Assembly: GCF_000004075.3 (NCBI RefSeq)
Contig: NC_026660.2
Location: forward strand, 22,323,498 to 22,387,497
Length of the DNA stretch: 64,000 bases
Origin: Cucumis sativus
Lineage: Eukaryota > Streptophyta > Magnoliopsida > Cucurbitales > Cucurbitaceae
Reading direction: 5' to 3'
Under the pieces are notes generated by a model. That model was not told the DNA's origin. It made no database searches and saw nothing but the letters and a program-made list of their open reading frames with translations. This document shows positions 12,432-25,274 of this stretch, in pieces; within the stretch, counting starts at the first letter, position 1; every line of letters starts with the position of its first letter. The position numbers and the translations under genes are program-made.

Positions 12432-14165
12432 TCTCTTGACCCAGGACTCTAAATTTAAAGGTCTACATACCAATTCAACGCTTCAGTAACAAACGGTCCA
12501 CGAGTGGAACGTTAGGATACTCAAGCAATTCATTGATTCGAAACGGCATGTTACGCCATGTACATTAGTGTGTGGAGTATTGCTCGTAAATGGTTTCAAG
12601 AATTGCAGTTGGAGATGAAGATGTGGACCATAATTAGTTTGCAAGAAACAGAGGATCAATGCCCCTTTATCATACGACGGCATATCATCTACTGATAAGG
12701 TCTCTTTCTATATATCATTATGCTTGTAGATAAAGTTGAGTTATATAAAGAAATGCTTTAGTTATTCGAGGCCTGATATATTATTTGCATATGTACATAT
12801 AATTTTCCAATCGTTATATAAACTAATGTTTTATTATTCTTCTAGTGTTCTTGCGTCTTTGGTTCCTTCAGAAAAGTCCTAAATTTGAATCTCTCATCTT
12901 ATTTTTTTTAAAAGAATCTATCCACAAAGTAAGTTAGAGCTAAAATATGTTAGCAATCAAGAAACATGTGGTCAATTTTTTTCTTTTTTGTGTAACTAAG
13001 CTTAAATTAATGTTTCATAGTAGCAGATTAGAAGTAGTAAGCTTTAATCTTGAATGAACGGGATCGAGGTTGACATATTTCTTTGGATGCTATTGAACGA
13101 TTTATCTACACTTGAAGGTGGTTGTAGTGATACTCACTTATTTATTAAATGTCACATATACAATAATAAGTCTACGTGATTTGACATGATTTATATCAAC
13201 TATAGATATTATGAAACAATCTGTCGGACTCTACAACATTTTAGTGTTAAAAGAACTTCTAGAAAATTAGATGACGACCATGTATTGAATTCATGATCTC
13301 TTAGTTGGATATTAGGACTGTTTTCCATAGTAGAAGACAATCATGATGGTTAGCTATAAATATTATATAAATATATTGGATGACTTTTACTATTATTTAC
13401 TATTTATAAAATTTTTAAAAAGTGCCCGTATTATTTACTATTTAAAAAGTGCCCATATTATTTACTATTTAAAAAGTGCACATATGTCAAATATATTAAG
13501 TATAACTTAGTTGATATACAAAAAGACTTGTACATACAAAAAGCCGTATTAAAAGCTCTTTAATATTGGATGACTTTTCATTTGTATGAGAACACTTTTT
13601 TCATTTGAAAATACTTATTCAAGCATGTTACATCGAACAAAAAATAAGAAATAGTTATCACAAATGAAGGCCATGCTAAAGTGTTATTCTTATTGTAAAG
13701 CCAGCAAAATATCAGCAAGAAGAAAATCACGTACACAATATTGATTTAATGTTACAAAATGACTTATTATACAAAAACTTCAAGAGGATTGTGGTGCCTA
13801 CAAATATAATGGTACAATATACATATCTATAGCTTCCCCAGCAGTTCTTTTTAATCTATCAAACCTTGAAATTAAATTTCTTGCTCTTCATAAATCACAA
13901 GAACTCACTAATTGTACAGACTATCACATCACAATATATATTTCTGTTCTACGATCCTAATTAACTTACAAATGACCCTCTTCTACTTCATTATTATGGA
14001 AACATGCACCCAAATGCTGCCACTCGAGCAATGGACTAGACCTTTTATTGGATGAATGTAAGAAGGGAGAACAAGAAGAACGCGATGTTCGTTCTAACTC
14101 ACCGACCAGCTCCACTGCACATCTTCACGGCAGTGATGCATAAGTTGATATTCTATATTTTGATT
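12432..14165. other. Shared 3' region between convergent KEG-like and CLT genes
   Basis: The two genes converge here, so this span must carry both 3' UTRs and polyadenylation regions. The part nearest KEG (12432-12780) and the part nearest CLT (13980-14165) are less AT-rich and look transcribed. The centre is AT-rich and holds a short tandem repeat at 13390-13485. No gene is seen. Confidence 0.6.
13390..13485. repeat. Short tandem repeat, about 27 bp unit, three copies
   Basis: The word TATTATTTACTATTT followed by AAAAAGTGC recurs three times; the first copy carries a small insertion and the last diverges after GTGC. It lies in the 3' intergenic region and is probably a slippage product. Confidence 0.75.
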
Positions 14166-17100
14166 TTAAGTGGTTGGGACGTGAGGGGTGGCATTGTTAG
14201 TATCTGATGATCCTGATGGTGTCCATGCATAGATAAGCAAGCCCAAAACGAGAATTACAGCTCCAGCTACGAACCCTGATGGAAGAGCGGATGCGACACC
14301 GATGTATGGGAGTGGCAAGGTGAACATATAGACTGATATTGGCACTGTTTTCGTGAAAATGAAAATGTTATCAAAGATATAAAAGTGTCCAGACTTTCTT
14401 TAAAGGATATCCAAGTAATGTGTAAATGAGAAAAAGTGTAAGGAAAACGGTGGTAGCTTTCTAAGAGTTAGAAGATTGGTTAAAATATTGGACATGGTTA
14501 AGGGAGCTGATTGAAGGCCTAATTCAGCATAAAGACTTTGATAATGTCTTCCCACCTTTACGTGGAAGGACATGAACATGTCAATTTTAGATGGACTTTC
14601 CAACTTTCCCTTATAGCTGAATTAAAATCTTACTAGACAAGAAATGTTCGTCAGGGAGTTAGGATCCTTCATTTATCAAAGAAGAAATTATTTTCGATTT
14701 CTTATAAGAACAGAAGCGAGAAAATACCTGAGAATGTGGATGCAAGAGAAGAAACCACGGCAGATGAGATCTTGAGAAGATGCAACAATGAAATGTTAAA
14801 CCCTATATTTACAAGAATAAAAAGAAGAGGTAGCAATGGTGCGCCATCACATCCTGCGATCAGAATATCCTTTTAGTGGTTAGAATGAACAAACCACATT
14901 CAAAATGATAAATGTATGACAGCATTTGAAATTTCAAGCGAGCAAATATCCTAAAAAACTATTTAAATGGACATGCATTCGGGAAATAAAAGAGGAGTAC
15001 TATATGTATAATCAAAACAAATAAAAGAAGAAGACATACTTACCGCTTAAAGAACCATAATTTAGGAAACAGGCCGCGCCATCTCTAAGATAGCTTGGCA
15101 GTTGAGTAAATGGAATGCCCCATAATTTAGACAAGAACGGTAGGAGAGCGAGTATGAAAACTGCCTGCACTTAACATGAAATAAATAAATTCTTAATCTT
15201 TTAATTTACAGTAGACAAATGGAAAAATGGGATCAAGAACAGATGTATTTAATGGATGGCGTTAACTATTGCCTACCTGGAAAGCAGATCCAAAGGAATT
15301 TACAACAAATAAGTCGATCGTTCTTCCCTGTACAGAAGCAATTCAGTGCGTTAAGGATCATATGTAGAATGAACTCAGGCCACAACAGCATGCATTTTGA
15401 AATTCCTATGATAACAAAAGTATAGAGATGCAATTTAACCAAGCTCTCACAATAATTTGAGTGCACGAAATTGGTTTAAGAATGGCCTTATGCCTGATTT
15501 TCGGATAATGAGAGATTTACGGGTAAACCTTCTTATATAGAATTAATGATCAGCATACACAGAATATTCTTTTCAAAACACTGTAAGAAATTTAAACAGA
15601 AAGGAGAACTGTATCTTATCAAATAAGAGAAAAGAAGAGATACTGCCCAATATACCTTCAATTGACGGGAAGCATCCAAGAAGATGATTTCCTACATATT
15701 AGAGATGTTGTTGCTTGTTATTAGAGAGAGAGTGAGGGAAAAAAATGCACCATAAGTTGGGACACCAGTTGATATTTTGGCAACAACTACCTTCAAAACT
15801 GTATCAGCTGCTTGGAACAAGAATGAGATTATCATCAAAAGGCTCCAAAATATACCGGCTTCCTTCAAGGAATTCCCAGCGTTGGAACCACTGTAAAAAA
15901 ATCGTTAAGACAGCATGACTTTAAAACGGAATTCGTGCAAGCAATGGTTACACCAAGACTGCTTAACCGGATGAAAGTGGTTTTAACATCAATTAAAGAT
16001 ATCCTGCTCATAAGCTACACTGGTAGATATCATATTGAACATAGTTCCAGTAACGGATGCTACATGCGATGTGCTAACTGATCAAATGAGTTCAGAAATA
16101 TATCAAATTTATTCCTTCATATCATATTCAACGGGCTATGCTTTTTATTCGAGCTCTGAGCAGAGCAACTAAGATAATATTGTTATTTTGAGCAAGTACT
16201 AATGGCCCATAATGAAAATTACCTCGCAACAGTGATGATTACACCAATGGTAACAAAAAAGCATCCGAAAAGTTGACTGGTCTTGTACCTCCGCCCAAGG
16301 AAAATAGTTGACAAGAGAATTTGCCACACAAGGAAAGTCTGCAAACAAAATGAACTGTAATTACTTGCATGCTTAACAAAGAGAAGGCTATGCAAAAATA
16401 TTTGTAATAATAGTAGTAACTGGATTTACTCGACTTATATATTTAAGACTCTATGTATAGAGGAAAAACTCTTGTTTGTTTAATAATCCGATCAAAAGAA
16501 TGTACACGCTCCATTCTTAGGATTAATTTAGGACGAGCAGTCTTTTAAATGAGTGAAGTGATTTATTATTAAAGGGGAAATGATTGCTCTGCTGTACCTG
16601 AGACAATACTGGAATAGATGCTCCAGAAAGAATGGCTAATCCAAGGAAAATAACACAAGTTAGATTAATTAAACAAGGATACAATTATCTAATTACAAAA
16701 TTGAAAATTGTAACAATTACGAAGGAGATGTAATATACAGGCTGAAATTGAGCAAAAATGTTAGGAATTAACTAAATAGGTAAATTTACTATAACAAAAA
16801 AATATCAACTTCGAAAGGTTCATGGTAATGTGATATACTGTTGACCAAGGCAATTTAATCACTAATCTTTATCTGTCATGACCTCCTCCTTTTTAATCAA
16901 AAACTTAACAGTAGATGAATAGACAGCTAATGTTTAATATATACATAAAATAGAAGCCTATATATATTAAAAAGAAACGTAGAGGTGAGGGAACTTGTTA
17001 TAAAAGGCATTACCTGCTGCTGCCATCCCTGTCGCAGCACCAAGAGCTTCCAAGAGACCAGCAACAATATATGGGGCCTTCGGTGTGGAAAGCATCTCAT

Positions 17101-20100
17101 CCGTAACAATGCCAGCGTGATACCGTAGATACAAAATAGAAAAGTAAACAATTACATACCTGGAAAAGAACAGAATCGTAAGAAATCAATTTAACCAATC
17201 AAGACGCTTGCAGATACAAATGAGTGCCAACCAAAGAGCCAAATGTATGAAACAATACATAGATAATTAAACAGTTTAAATGCAAAGCATATATGTAGTT
17301 CAGTGAAGCAGCAGCAGTGATATGATAATCAGCAAAAAAAACAGTCGGCTATAGAGAGTTTCTTCAACTTATAAAATGTGGGTATGATATGAACCAATAC
17401 AATTACGATTTGCACAGTCGGCCATACAGAGCTGCTGTAGTTTGTAAAATATAGGTATGATATGAAACAGTAAAGCTGAAAACTTGGTGTACTAATTTGA
17501 TCAGAAAAATATATTGTGTAATGGACAAGTTCAGTGAAGATCAAAGTGGATTCCTGATGGAACGAAAATGAAAAATCTCCTGAATCTTCATCAACTGTTT
17601 TAAATGTCCAAACTGCCATAAATATTTAAAAATATAATAAAATTTCCTATAGATAGAAGTAGACCATGATAATAGATAGTGAAATTTTGCAATATGTTGG
17701 TTCATCCATTTATTTTTCATTAATTAAATTAGAAAAAAAAGATAGAAAAAGGAGAAGGGAAAAGGGAAGGAAATGGTGGGGTGTGAGCTATATTAAAGTT
17801 AAAGTTATTTAAATTGGAGGGCAGCCGTGGGACTAGAAAGCAAATGAATTAAAAACTCTTTTCATGTTTGGATCTTCTTTATATTATAATAATAGTAACA
17901 ACAACAAGATGGGAGGTTTTCTATATTATGCAACAAAACGATTTGAAATTGACATGAAAAGCGAATTTGTCTTTCTCAGGACCACATTGGAAGAAGCAAA
18001 AATCGCCAAAGACTCCTCGGTGTGACAGAAAAATGGAAAAGTGCATCACTGAAAAAGATATTTTCGTGTAAGCAAACTACTAACACGACATCGTTTCCAC
18101 CTTTAATGATTGATAATGAGCATATAAAGTGTGATGCACATTCAAACTGGACCCACCATTATACATCCAACCTTGCCAAAAGCTTTACTTTTTCTATATA
18201 AAAAAAAACCCTATATCATTCAAACATAAAGCTTTTTCTTTGCAAGTGAAGTTATTTTAAACAATAAAATTTTTAAAAATATTTACAAATAAATGCATTC
18301 TAAAAAATAATAAAATAAATTAGAATATTGACAAGTTACTCTAAAATTTTAGATTCTAACTAACTTTTATCATTGTCTATCAATATCACAAATAGAAACA
18401 TATTAGTGTCTATCAATTATTATTATTTATAGAAATTGAAATTTTGCTATACAATTATTTTACTATATTTACAAATATCGTAAAATATTACAATTTACCT
18501 GTGATAGACTAGAATAGATCAAGATAGACTTATAAAAACATTTACAGATAACTTTTATATATTTTAAATTGTTTTAAATATAATAAATGAACTAAAATAT
18601 TTATAAATATAATAATATATAGTTTATTGCTTAAATATCAGTTAGAATAACCTTTCAATTATTTAATAGTGATAGATCAAAGAAAATAAACACATTATTT
18701 ATTACCCCACTTTGAATTCTCTTTTCCCTTTAGTACAAGACAAGTGGGGTCAGTTTTAAGTTTCAACATTAACTATTCAACTGCCAAAACCCAATTTGTA
18801 ACCAAAGTGCAAGATATCGTCATGCTTTGCGTATCTTTATTCTAAAAACACTTAACCACTTTTAGCTTAATCTTTCCACCTTTCTAAAATAAGTATCTAC
18901 AACAGTTCTTGAGTCTCAATTTTTCTTTTATCACAAATGTTCCATCACCTCCATTCCTAAAACATTTGGATGTTAAAAGAAAAATTTGTAGAAAATGGAT
19001 TACTCATCATCCTATAACATCTTTTGCCACTAGATGAATTCAGGATGATTTTTTTGTTTAGTTCTTAGATTCCTATTCTTTCTTTCTTTTTAATAAACCC
19101 CATCATAGTTATGTTTAAAAAGTGCTCAAACCCATCCACTTCAAATTTAAAGATACATAAAAGTAAGATTATATTCCTCCAAATTTCTACTTTTAAAAGT
19201 GGTTTTGAAATAGTCAGAGAAGGCACAAGATAATTGAAAGAATAAGATTATTTACTAAAGTTAAAATATCTTCCTTTTTTATATTCATATTTGAATTTGT
19301 TTCAATTTTAGTCATATTTCAATTTTAATCCTTAACACTTCTTCAACAAATCTAATCTTTACTGTTAAATAATGATAAGAATCCTTTAATGTAGAGAAAA
19401 AAACCACACATTAATAAGTTTTCAAAATTTATGATGAAAAGTAAAATTGTCAAAAGTAGAAAGAATTTTGATATTAGTGGGGTTTTTCTTTTCTATTTTT
19501 GAAAGAACCCAAAAAAATCAACCAAATTTAAGATTTACAATTTTTGGAAAATACATAATCGAACAATTAATTGAAAATAACTAAAATAAAACAAACTCTT
19601 AGATCAATGACTTCAACAAATTATTACTATTTTGTTTTCAAAAATTCAAGGACCCAACGTGAATGGAAAGACGAAAATTATCAAACAGTAAGCCGCCACG
19701 GCTTTTTATAGTTTCAATTCCTTAATTAGAGAATTTTACCAGAAATTGTGTTTCAATCGAATAGTTCCTTTTTACAACCAGAGTTGTGTAAGATTCATCT
19801 GTTTTGAATAAATTTGCACTAAATTAAAAATGTAATTACAAATCTTTCAGAAAACGACGGAGTCGCTAAAGAACAATTTTCTTTTAATTTGAAAAATGTG
19901 GCGAAATGATGTAAATTGTAAACCGTCGTATTCAAAAAATTCGAAACGTATTTTGCAACTTGACTCTGTAAAATTATCCACCACATTGTTACAGTCAATG
20001 ATTGAATTGGAAAACTGAAGAACAGGATAAGGAATGAAGAACAGAAAGTGGATTTAATTGGCTTGATCGCCGAAAATGACTCAACCGAATTCAAAGAAGA

Positions 20101-20724
20101 ATCACAAATCAAAGGACTAAATTCAGATACCAGATATGTTTAACTAAAATTGACGATAATCAGGTTTAAATCAAGTTAATGGAATAGGAAATGTAATTTT
20201 GAAGGTACTGATTAAGATTCAGAGGAGAAAAAATGGAGAGAAAATGACGGTAAGTACCCGAAAGTGGCGAGCTGAGCGAGAAAGAACGGGTAGTGCTTTA
20301 GAGGAACCAAAGCGAGCTTGTACAACACCCGATTGGCTACACCGAAAATCACCGTCGACGCCGCCGCTACCACTATCTCCACCTTCCGATCGCTTCTCCT
20401 CAATTTCTCCGCCCTAATATTCTCCAAGATCTCGCCGCTCTTCCCTTCCGCTAAATCCTCCACCCTCTGATCTCCCACTGCATACGAACAGGGCTTCACC
20501 CTATCCTCCTCTCCGCTATCCGATAGATCCCAAGCTCCGGACGGCGCCACCGCCTCCAGCCGCCGGTGCTTCGGAGCACGTAGAATTACACATCCACACC
20601 CGGACCGTAAATCATCGTTTCTATAAATGCTCACCTCCGGGAGGCTTCGCGGTCGTTGCCGTAGTCGGAAAGGACCGCCGAATGAGGCGGTACCGGCGGA
20701 GAACCGGTGGGACCATGATGTCAT
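14166..20724 (-). CDS. CLT: CRT-like transporter (CLT), plastid thiol/glutathione exporter family
   Basis: Ten minus-strand exons join in frame to 459 aa: 20724-20258, 17159-17014, 16635-16598, 16338-16223, 15890-15791, 15691-15656, 15327-15277, 15164-15044, 14853-14728, 14344-14166. The first ATG of the open frame is at 20724; an upstream in-frame stop lies beyond 20830. The first 120 or so residues are Ser/Arg-rich, as in a plastid transit peptide. The rest is a run of hydrophobic helices typical of the DMT superfamily, with motifs such as FGVANRVLYKLALVPL, GAATGMAAA, FQAADTVLK and FVVNSFGSAFQ. Arabidopsis CLT1-3 are chloroplast-envelope relatives of the Plasmodium chloroquine-resistance transporter and move gamma-glutamylcysteine and glutathione to the cytosol (family knowledge). 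Which of CLT1-3 is the closest relative cannot be settled here. Confidence 0.92.
17160..20257 (-). other. 3.1 kb first intron of the CLT gene with repeat insertions
   Basis: The intron separates the transit-peptide exon from the first membrane exons. Splicing at CGG|GTACTT (20257) and TTCCAG|GTATG (17160) restores the Gly-Tyr of the first helix. The intron carries a foldback repeat block near 18265-18640. No internal gene is seen. Its length is far above the other CLT introns (98-1169 bp), partly from repeat insertion. Confidence 0.75.
18265..18640. repeat. AT-rich foldback repeat block (family A)
   Basis: The block contains AAAATATTTACAAATA, several TCTATCAAT/TGATAGA palindromic cores, GAAATTTTGCTATA, and ATATTTACAAATATCGT. 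The same words in the same order appear near 800-940, 31430-31570, 34495-34640, 58120-58220 and 62010-62130. This looks like a short non-autonomous repeat rather than regulatory DNA. Confidence 0.6.
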
Positions 20725-20861
20725 AATACAATTAGCGGTGAATTTATGGCCGGAAAATTCAAAGAGAGGGGAGCCGCGTTTCAATTGTATCGCTCTCGCG
20801 GTGCTCTGTGTTCTTCTTTGCTTCCCTTGAATGGTTTAAAGGCTCGTCGAATTTCGCTCCA

Positions 20862-20878
20862 TAATAAAATAATTATAT
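20862..20878 (-). promoter_or_regulatory. TATA-like core promoter candidate of the CLT gene
   Basis: On the minus strand CATATAATTATTTTATTA lies about 140-155 bases upstream of the CLT ATG. It is a reasonable TATA-type element for a short leader. No other strong candidate is closer. Confidence 0.35.
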
Positions 20879-22145
20879 GAGGAAAGCGATGAGATGCGAA
20901 CGAGCGCAGTTGGTTCAAAAGCGATTCTTGTCATCATTCGAGGAATTGATCATGATGGACACGTGGTAATAATCCACAGGGGTAGGAGCTTTTCGTGGAA
21001 CGCCAGGGGTGCAATTTCGACCGTCAGATATTTAATCACGACGGGCGCGATGATGAACGCAGAATATGATTGGAATTGGGGTAAGATAGTCTTTACATGA
21101 TTGCCATAGGGGATAGACATGGACCCACAAAACTTTTTTAAAAAAATGAAAATTTTCAGCAAAAGACGATAAATATTTAGAAAATGTTTAGACACACGAA
21201 GTCCGACTCTGTTTGTCACAATTCTTTTTTTTTTTTTGCTACTTTTGCAATGCTCCCTAAAATATTCTCTTTGTAAAATTCATTCTTAATTTTGGATGAA
21301 ATGTATTTGTGTTTAAGGTTAGATTATGTCCATTGGATATTGGAAGTTTCAATAACAAAATTAAAAGTTAACTTACTATCATTTAGAAGTATTTAGAACT
21401 TTCGATCATTCAGAAGTATTTAGCAAATGTCTGTTTTGAAACTTTATAGACCAAATAAATTTGAACTTCAAACCACAAGGACAAAAAAAATGCATTTTAT
21501 CCTCTAATTTAATTACAAATAAGATGTGAGAATTTGGATTTGAGATCGATCTCGGATTCAAACATGTGTCAGCTGAATTAAACTTTTGATGGCCACGGAA
21601 ATTCATTCTACTTATTACATAAAAAAAGTTTTTAAAAATAATAATAAATTATAAAAAAGAAAACGCCAAAAATTCACTTCACATACTTTTTATGTAAATA
21701 TTTTTGACAATTTTCCGAAACAAAGAAACCAATTATGTATTTTGCTTTAGATTTTCAAAACTTAGTAGTTGTGAACCATGGAGGGTGTTATAGACTTTTT
21801 GTGTGATTTTGGGCTTGGTATTGTTCGTTAAAACATAGGCAACAAGATCAAGAAAATAGCAAGCAACCACACCCGAAAGAGCCACGGAAGAGTTGGCCCA
21901 AGTGACACACTTGGACTCAACTAGGGATGGGGCTGACAGAAATGGCTGATGGAGGTGACCCTTGTAAGCTTGGGCCCAAGATGAGTGAAGGGATATCCAA
22001 AATGGTTTGGAATTTGGTTCCTTCTATCTCACTTTTTATATTTATGGAATAACTTTTTTTCTTTCTTTCTTTTATCTACTTTTCACATGTTTATAACTCT
22101 ACGCTTTAAACGCAAATATACTAATTTCAATTATTATTAAAAAAT

Positions 22146-22260
22146 TATCATATATATATACACATATACATATGAATATACATGCGTGTATGTATTGAAT
22201 ACTATCATATATATATATACACATATACATATGAATATACATGCGTGTATGTATTGAATA
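22146..22260. repeat. Tandem duplication, about 57 bp x 2
   Basis: Two nearly identical copies in a row, each made of a (TA)n run, CACATATACATATG, AATATACATGCG and TGTATGTATTGAATAC. The near identity points to a recent slippage or unequal-exchange event. Confidence 0.9.
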
Positions 22261-22984
22261 CACTCTCAGCTAGAACAGTACACTTAATACATAATATTTA
22301 GATTCAAACATGTGTAAAGTGGACTAACAAGACATAAATATGGAAATAACTAGAAAAAAAAGAAAAAACCTCAAAACCTTTCGAGATTCGAGGCATACTT
22401 AAGCATTATCCTGAATACAATTATTTTCTTTGCGGGTTGTAATTAGAAATTGATGCATGAAAAAAATCAAATGAAATCTTAATTGAGAGTATCAATTGAT
22501 TAACTATAGAAATTTATTTAATAAATTTAAGTCTCACGTGATGTTTATTCACATAAAACGAAAGGGAAAATATAAATTGCTATACTCATAAAAAAGAAAA
22601 GAAAAAGACACTGCATTTAAATCAATGCAACTATTAGTTCATAATTTAAATGTATACAATGAAAAAAACTGTGACATAAATGGACATTTTTCCAAGTTGA
22701 AATTAGTTGGATAACTCAATGAAATCTCACGATATATGATCTAATAAAATTTAAAATATTTAGATTTTATGAAATAATTGGCATTGCCTCACATAACTCA
22801 AATATCAAACAAATGTATCAGTTTATAGTCATTATTGTTGTCATAGTTAACAAGGTCAAAACTTACGAGAAAAAACTTTAAATTGAGAGGATGATCATCT
22901 CATTCAACCAACTGAACCTATAGAGTATACTTGATAGAGTTTCTGATTAAAAAAAAAGTTTGTAATTCAAATATTCTATTCCTA

Positions 22985-23295
22985 CCTATGAATTATAGGG
23001 ACTAAACACTAAGAAGGCATTTAGGGTAAAAAGAACGACGTATTATAATACTAGGTTATTATACTTGATGATGTAGATTAATTTAGTTCGAGCTATAATA
23101 GCATGTGTTTGGTGTATAGACTATTTTAATTTAATAAAGAAATAATAAACACCTTAACACATAATAAAAAAACCATGAAGGTCAAATAGTAAATAGGGTA
23201 GCAAATTAGGAGTTTTTAAATAGTGTTTACAAGAATTGATTATTGTAGTTGTAGATAATATTTGTTGCAAATAGTCTTTAAAAATTAACGTTTCC
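22985..23295. repeat. Dispersed repeat family B, copy 1
   Basis: The stretch contains TATAATAGCATGTGTTTGG, then GGTCAAATAGTAAAT and TTTTTAAATAGTGTT. A region at about 62185-62480 shows the same words in the same order and orientation, and 57425-57725 shares the ATGATAGTATGTGTTTGG word. This suggests a non-autonomous element of about 300 bp. Confidence 0.5.
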
Positions 23296-23645
23296 GTTTC
23301 TAGTTTTCTCCTTTTAGTTTTTTAGTAAACTACTGTGTTTGATAACACGAACGAATTTAGTATAGGTATGGAAGTTTGAGTCTCCTCAACCTTATTATTT
23401 TTATATAATATGTATAAACAAAATCAATTAATGTTATACGTTTTTTTTCGCAATTTTTATTCTTTCTCTCGGTTAGAAAAATTACAATTTAAGTATTTGA
23501 CCAAAAAATAGGGTTTAAATTTGGAGAGCAGCTGCTTGTGGGGTCTACCCGCCCCAGTAACTTCTAGTTCTTCCATTAATGCATGTGGTCGGTAGGGCTT
23601 GCAAATTGGGATAATCTTGGAAGGAACCAATAATTTTCAATCTTC

Positions 23646-24217
23646 ATGGAACCGAATTATCTCGGGAAATTTTTGTTCATTCAATCTTCTCTCCGGTATC
23701 CTCAATTGTTAGCAAATATTCTCTATCTACTTGACAGATTCCTTCAAGTCTCTTCCCCACTTTCTGGATTCTCTGTACGTAATTCTTCTTCTCTGTTCAT
23801 AACTTTCATTTTTCTTTTTGGTCAATTGGAATTATATCTGTTTGGGTGTCAAGAAAAGCGCTGGAAAGTGAATTGAAACCAAGTTTTGGTGATACTTATT
23901 CCTTCTTCTGTTGCTTGAACCTTACTGAACTGGAATTTCAACAATTTTAGTTCTGAAAGCTACTGGGTCGTTCCTTAATTTCTTTGAATTATTACTATCG
24001 TGAAGTGATGATTTACTTCTGAAATGTTTACACTGTCTTTTCTTGGGATGGTTTGGATTTTGAAGCTGGTGATGACGATATAGACTCAGATTTTTGTTTT
24101 TGATGCGATAATGTTGAACGGTTTGACGTTTAAAAGGATTAGAAGTTGTATGCTGATTATTTGAAGTTGATAATTGTGTTCAATGGTTGGCAGGTTAATT
24201 TGGCAATGAGTTCTTGA
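23646..24217 (+). other. Predicted spliced upstream ORF (50 codons) of the PLA2-family gene
   Basis: An ATG at 23646 opens a frame that reaches a consensus donor after GGA TTC TCT (donor GTACGT at 23775). The acceptor TTGGCAG at 24187-24193 continues it as GTT AAT TTG GCA ATG AGT TCT TGA, ending at 24217, ten bases before the main ATG. It would delay ribosomes on the main frame if the transcript starts upstream of 23646. Both the transcript start and the splice are inference. Confidence 0.4.
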
Positions 24218-24227
24218 GATCTTAGCT

Positions 24228-25274
24228 ATGAACTTGGAGTTTCTTCGTAATATTTCCTGGTTTAGGGCTCAAAGAAGCAATGATTTGGGTCCAATTCTTA
24301 AACCTTCTACCGCCGTTGTGGACCAAGGGCATCATAATACTTGCTTTGATATCAGGATATGGGGATTTTCCCTACTTTCACTTATTCCTTGGGAAACCAA
24401 TGCTAATGCCAATGCTCGGGAGGATATCATTTTAGCAAAAACAACTATCAATAGAAACTTGAGAAGGCAAGCGAAGCGTGGTAGAGCAATTGAGAGCGGT
24501 GTTGGAGAAACGGCATTACGGTTCAAACCATATGTGTGTAAGGTTCCATGGCATACGGGTGCAAGGGCTTTTCTTTCTCAGCTGTTTCCACGTTATGGAC
24601 ATTACTGTGGTCCAAATTGGTCTAGTGGGAAAGACAACGGGTCTCTCGTTTGGGATAAACGACCAATTGATTGGCTGGATTTCTGTTGTTATTGCCACGA
24701 TATTGGTTATGATACTCATAGTCAAGGAGAGTTGTTGAAGGCTGATTTGGCATTTCTTGAGTGCTTAGAAAGGCCTAATATGGTCACGAAAGGAGATGCT
24801 CGTGTTGCTACTCTTTACCGAACCATGTGTATCACAGGTATGCCAATACATTTCGTTTGTGTGTTTATATTCTCCTATTCCACATTTCCACACACTGGAA
24901 GTTTAAAGGATTCAAGCTTAGAACTTATTTCGAATGACTTTTGAAGTACTTAACAACAGTCTCGAGTGTGACAGAAATGTTTTTAAGCACGTAGAAGTCA
25001 TACCAACGAGACTTAAGTGTGTGTTTTTTTTCTTTTTTCTGTGAGGAGGGTGGGGTGTTTTTTGGAAAACATTTGTATATTGCACTTTGGAACAATTCTT
25101 TAATATATGCTGAATGTGACAGGTCTGAAGAATTTGCTAATTCCTTATAGAAGGCAACTTATTCATCTTCAATCTTTCCCTTACCAACCTGCAATTCAGT
25201 TTGGATGGCTTAGCAATATGAAATGGTTTGGTTGGAACTGGCAAAGAGATGAACAAAAGCATCCCAAAATTTGA
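24228..25274 (+). CDS. Phospholipase A2 family protein (plant, non-classical)
   Basis: Two exons, 24228-24837 and 25123-25274, join to 253 aa across ATCACAG|GTATGC and GTGACAG|GTCTG. The centre carries the secretory-PLA2 hallmarks: a calcium-loop-like YGHYCGPNWSSGK at about 123-135 and the active-site motif DFCCYCHDIGYD at about 151-162, whose His is the expected catalytic base next to Asp. The C-terminus is rich in Trp (WFGWNWQRD). Unlike small secreted PLA2-alpha/beta proteins, it has a long N-terminal part with a hydrophobic patch (FSLLSLIPW, about 47-55) and no clean signal peptide, so location is uncertain. It resembles the uncharacterised PLA2-domain proteins typified, as I recall, by Arabidopsis At4g29070. 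Expected activity is release of the sn-2 fatty acid from phospholipids; untested. Confidence 0.85.

Larger units (their letters stand above)
20880..23630. other. Intergenic region between divergent CLT and PLA2-family genes
   Basis: The CLT gene is read to the left and the PLA2-family gene to the right, so both promoters lie here. The first 250 bases are GC-richer (CLT promoter side). A second less AT-rich island at 21775-22035 looks like a foreign or transposon fragment. A 57 bp duplication is at 22146-22260 and a dispersed repeat at about 22985-23295. No protein gene is supported. Confidence 0.6.

Noticed and set aside
20725..20784. Extension of the CLT protein upstream to 20784
   Set aside because: The codon there is TTG, and no ATG occurs between the upstream stop and 20724, so ATG 20724 was chosen.
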